64,000 nt of DNA from Certhia americana (Eukaryota; Chordata; Aves; Passeriformes; Certhiidae): the NCBI GenBank assembly GCA_018697195.1, contig JAGMWU010000041.1, positions 749,001 to 813,000 on the forward strand. The letters run 5' to 3'. Each line of letters begins with the position of its first letter. The stretch's first letter is position 1. The notes below the pieces were generated by a model. The model was not told the origin of the DNA. It saw nothing but the letters and a program-made list of their open reading frames with translations, and ran no database searches. Of this stretch, positions 62,001 to 64,000 are shown piece after piece. The position numbers and the translations under genes were made by a program.

Positions 62001-64000
62001 ACAGCGTAGCTGCAGAAGAGGCCGGTGCTCTTACTAACAAATATTGTCAACATTTTGTGAAGTTCTTGTTCTCTGTTGGGAGGCAGGGAAGTACAGCTAG
62101 ATAACTGCACTCATGTTTGGGTTTACCTGGGCACTTTGCAGCCTACTGCATCCTGATGTTTGTTTGTTCTTCGTTTCTCCTACGATTGTGTCTGTATGCA
62201 AATCCCTGGGGTTTTTAAGATGTACTCCAGGAATGTGGTGATTGAGAAGACCAAGCCCAGCTGGGAGGACAGAAGTTTTTAATGGGCTCTTGCTTTCAGC
62301 AGGAGACAGTGAGGACCTGCTGTGAGTCTGGGTGTGGAGGAAATATGTCAAGATTCTGAGCCAGGGCTGGGTGCCACTGAAAAGCAGGGAAAGCAGAAGT
62401 AGAGTTGGTATGGTCTCGGTGAAGCCACCTGACAAGTACATCTGAGGTGGAGCAATAACAAGCACTGTGAGGCCAGCCCACAGAAAGGAATAAAGTAGTG
62501 GAGAGGCGGAGACTCAGAGATGGGCAGAGTTAGGAATGATGCCTCTGCCTGCCAGTGCAAGGCTGCTCTCGTGCAGCCCAGAAGTTGGGTTTTTGTGCTG
62601 GCTTGAACTTAGGAAGTGGAAGGAGAAGGTGTTTTGTGCACAAGCAAGCTCCACCTGTATGTGCCAAAGCATTCACTTTATGCTGGACTAACCTGGATGT
62701 GTCAGTGTTGCTGAGGTGCTCCCTGACTTTCCTCTGCTCTAAGGGCTGAACTATGCAGCCAGGCTGTTTTTTACAGTGCTGCAACCAGACAGCTATGAGT
62801 GGTCTGAATGTCCTGCAAGAAGGAGATCAAAGGCTCTGTGTCAGCCCAGCTACAGGTTGAAATAAGGCCTTGGTCCTGGTAAAGCAAAACGATTTGATTG
62901 GGCTCAAACTAACCCCAAACAAATATTCTGGGAGTATTAGCATATTGTGAGGCAGTGAAGCAGTTGTTTGACTTCCTTTTCTTCTCTCCCTCCCTTGTCT
63001 ATTTGCAAAAGAAGGTCTTACTCAGAAGAAAGGAATGAGGAAAGTGTAAGACAGTATCTCCAGATATTAATGACAGGGCCCATCCTGTAGAAAGACTCAC
63101 GCTTTTGCACTGGAGAGGTTGTGTGGGTCTTGGAAGAATAAGATGAGTTAATAGTAGTAGCTGAGGCTAGGCATAGAATGAGCTGTAAAATCCCCAGCCT
63201 CTCTCCACATGAATGAGAAGAACCCAAAACTTTTCCCAAGTTATTGCGAAGTGTTGTGAAATGAGAGGCCATTCAGAATGTGGGTGATGGAGCAGGCAGG
63301 CTGTGGAACCCTGTTTTAATGCGAGTCTGTGTACAGGAATTTGGCCTCCGTGGGACCTACGTGAGCTGTGCAGGTACACTTTGCTGAAGTTACTCACAAG
63401 TAATATTCCGATTTTGTTGCTGTTTTACTTTCCCGAGCCCAGTAGATTCTGCATTTGCCAAGGGCTCTGCAGTTGTCCAGGTTTTGGGCTATTTTCTCTT
63501 TCTGTATCTGAAATCTGTCTGCAAGGGAACAGGATGTGCATCTCAGGATGCTTATGTGCATTCTCCCATATATGTCTGCAGACATGACTTGTCTGTGTCT
63601 CAGGCTGAACGCAGGGATGGAAAGGCCCTGTGTGCCCCATAACAACCCAGGCACTTTGCTGCCCTGTCTCAGTTCTGCTCTTCTGCCAAGATGCTGGGCC
63701 TTGTTTGCAGAGAATGAACAGTGAGGTGTGTGGAGACTGGCTGGCCTCGCCCCCCCAGAACAGCCCCCAGGAGCCACGCAGAGCTGTTGCTAGCTCCAGA
63801 GAACAAAGTCAGGAACAGGTCCCTTGGTTCCTTTATCCTGTCTTTGCAGAGATATTTCAGGCATGCATGATATAATGACAGTGTGCTGCAGCCCAAAGGT
63901 GTGGTGGAAAATCTGGTTAAGCACGCTGTCTGAGCTGCTCCGTGGATCCTTGGCTGGGACATGCTGTAAGGCACAGCTCAGCACTGTTAGCACAGGAAAG

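Larger units (their letters stand above)
50170..64000. other. Non-coding interval downstream of AREG
   Basis: About 13.8 kb with only short, unremarkable frames on both strands. No EGF-type exon, CR1 3' end or CpG island was recognised. A 16-base poly(A) run in AT-rich sequence occurs near 61.33 kb and a perfect 23-base palindrome at 61.98 kb. In mammals betacellulin lies beyond AREG; none of its exons was recognised here. Confidence 0.6.

Noticed and set aside
1..64000. CRISPR arrays, bacterial operons, retroviral genes or tRNA genes
   Set aside because: No spaced direct repeats, no long conserved polymerase, gag or env-like frames and no cloverleaf with A/B boxes were recognised on either strand by reading. 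A RepeatMasker and tRNAscan run would settle small or decayed cases.

Overview
The window is vertebrate nuclear DNA, almost certainly from a bird. Coding sequence is split into short exons with GT/AG borders. The recognisable interspersed repeats are avian-type CR1 LINE fragments, and the three genes present are orthologues of neighbouring EGF-family ligands on human chromosome 4. No bacterial, viral or organellar gene organisation is visible. The species cannot be fixed from the sequence alone.

Layout, all genes on the + strand. (1) Positions 1 to about 1216 hold the 3' part of epigen (EPGN): an exon with EGF cysteines 1-4 and an exon with cysteines 5-6 plus the membrane segment. (2) About 1.2-20.6 kb is non-coding, with low-complexity tracts, one CR1 fragment near 17.5 kb, and a CpG-rich patch with a perfect 13-bp inverted repeat near 7.8 kb. 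(3) 20.9-28.8 kb is a complete epiregulin gene (EREG): TATA box, CpG-rich promoter, five coding exons (153 codons), AU-rich 3' UTR and poly(A) signal. A CR1 copy follows directly. (4) 29.4-41.6 kb is non-coding, with a small minisatellite and two CTCF-like motifs. (5) Two CR1 fragments lie at 41.7-42.6 kb, the second directly against the GC boxes of the amphiregulin promoter. (6) 42.6-50.2 kb is a complete amphiregulin gene (AREG): five coding exons (216 codons) and a proposed non-coding last exon with an AU-rich end. (7) 50.2-64 kb shows no gene.

All three genes encode type I membrane precursors whose ectodomains, in this family, are shed to activate EGFR/ErbB receptors. Each EGF domain has the spacing CX7CX4CX10CXCX8C. 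In each gene the EGF domain is split by a phase-2 intron between cysteines 4 and 5, and a second phase-2 intron follows the membrane segment (proposed for EPGN). This supports tandem duplication of one ancestral gene. No betacellulin-like EGF exon was found downstream of AREG.

No new biological system is evident. The points most worth checking are the AREG promoter next to CR1, the in-frame stop-free 162-nt AREG intron 1, the unresolved EPGN 3' end, and several non-coding palindromes and motif candidates. All were found by reading, without alignment tools.
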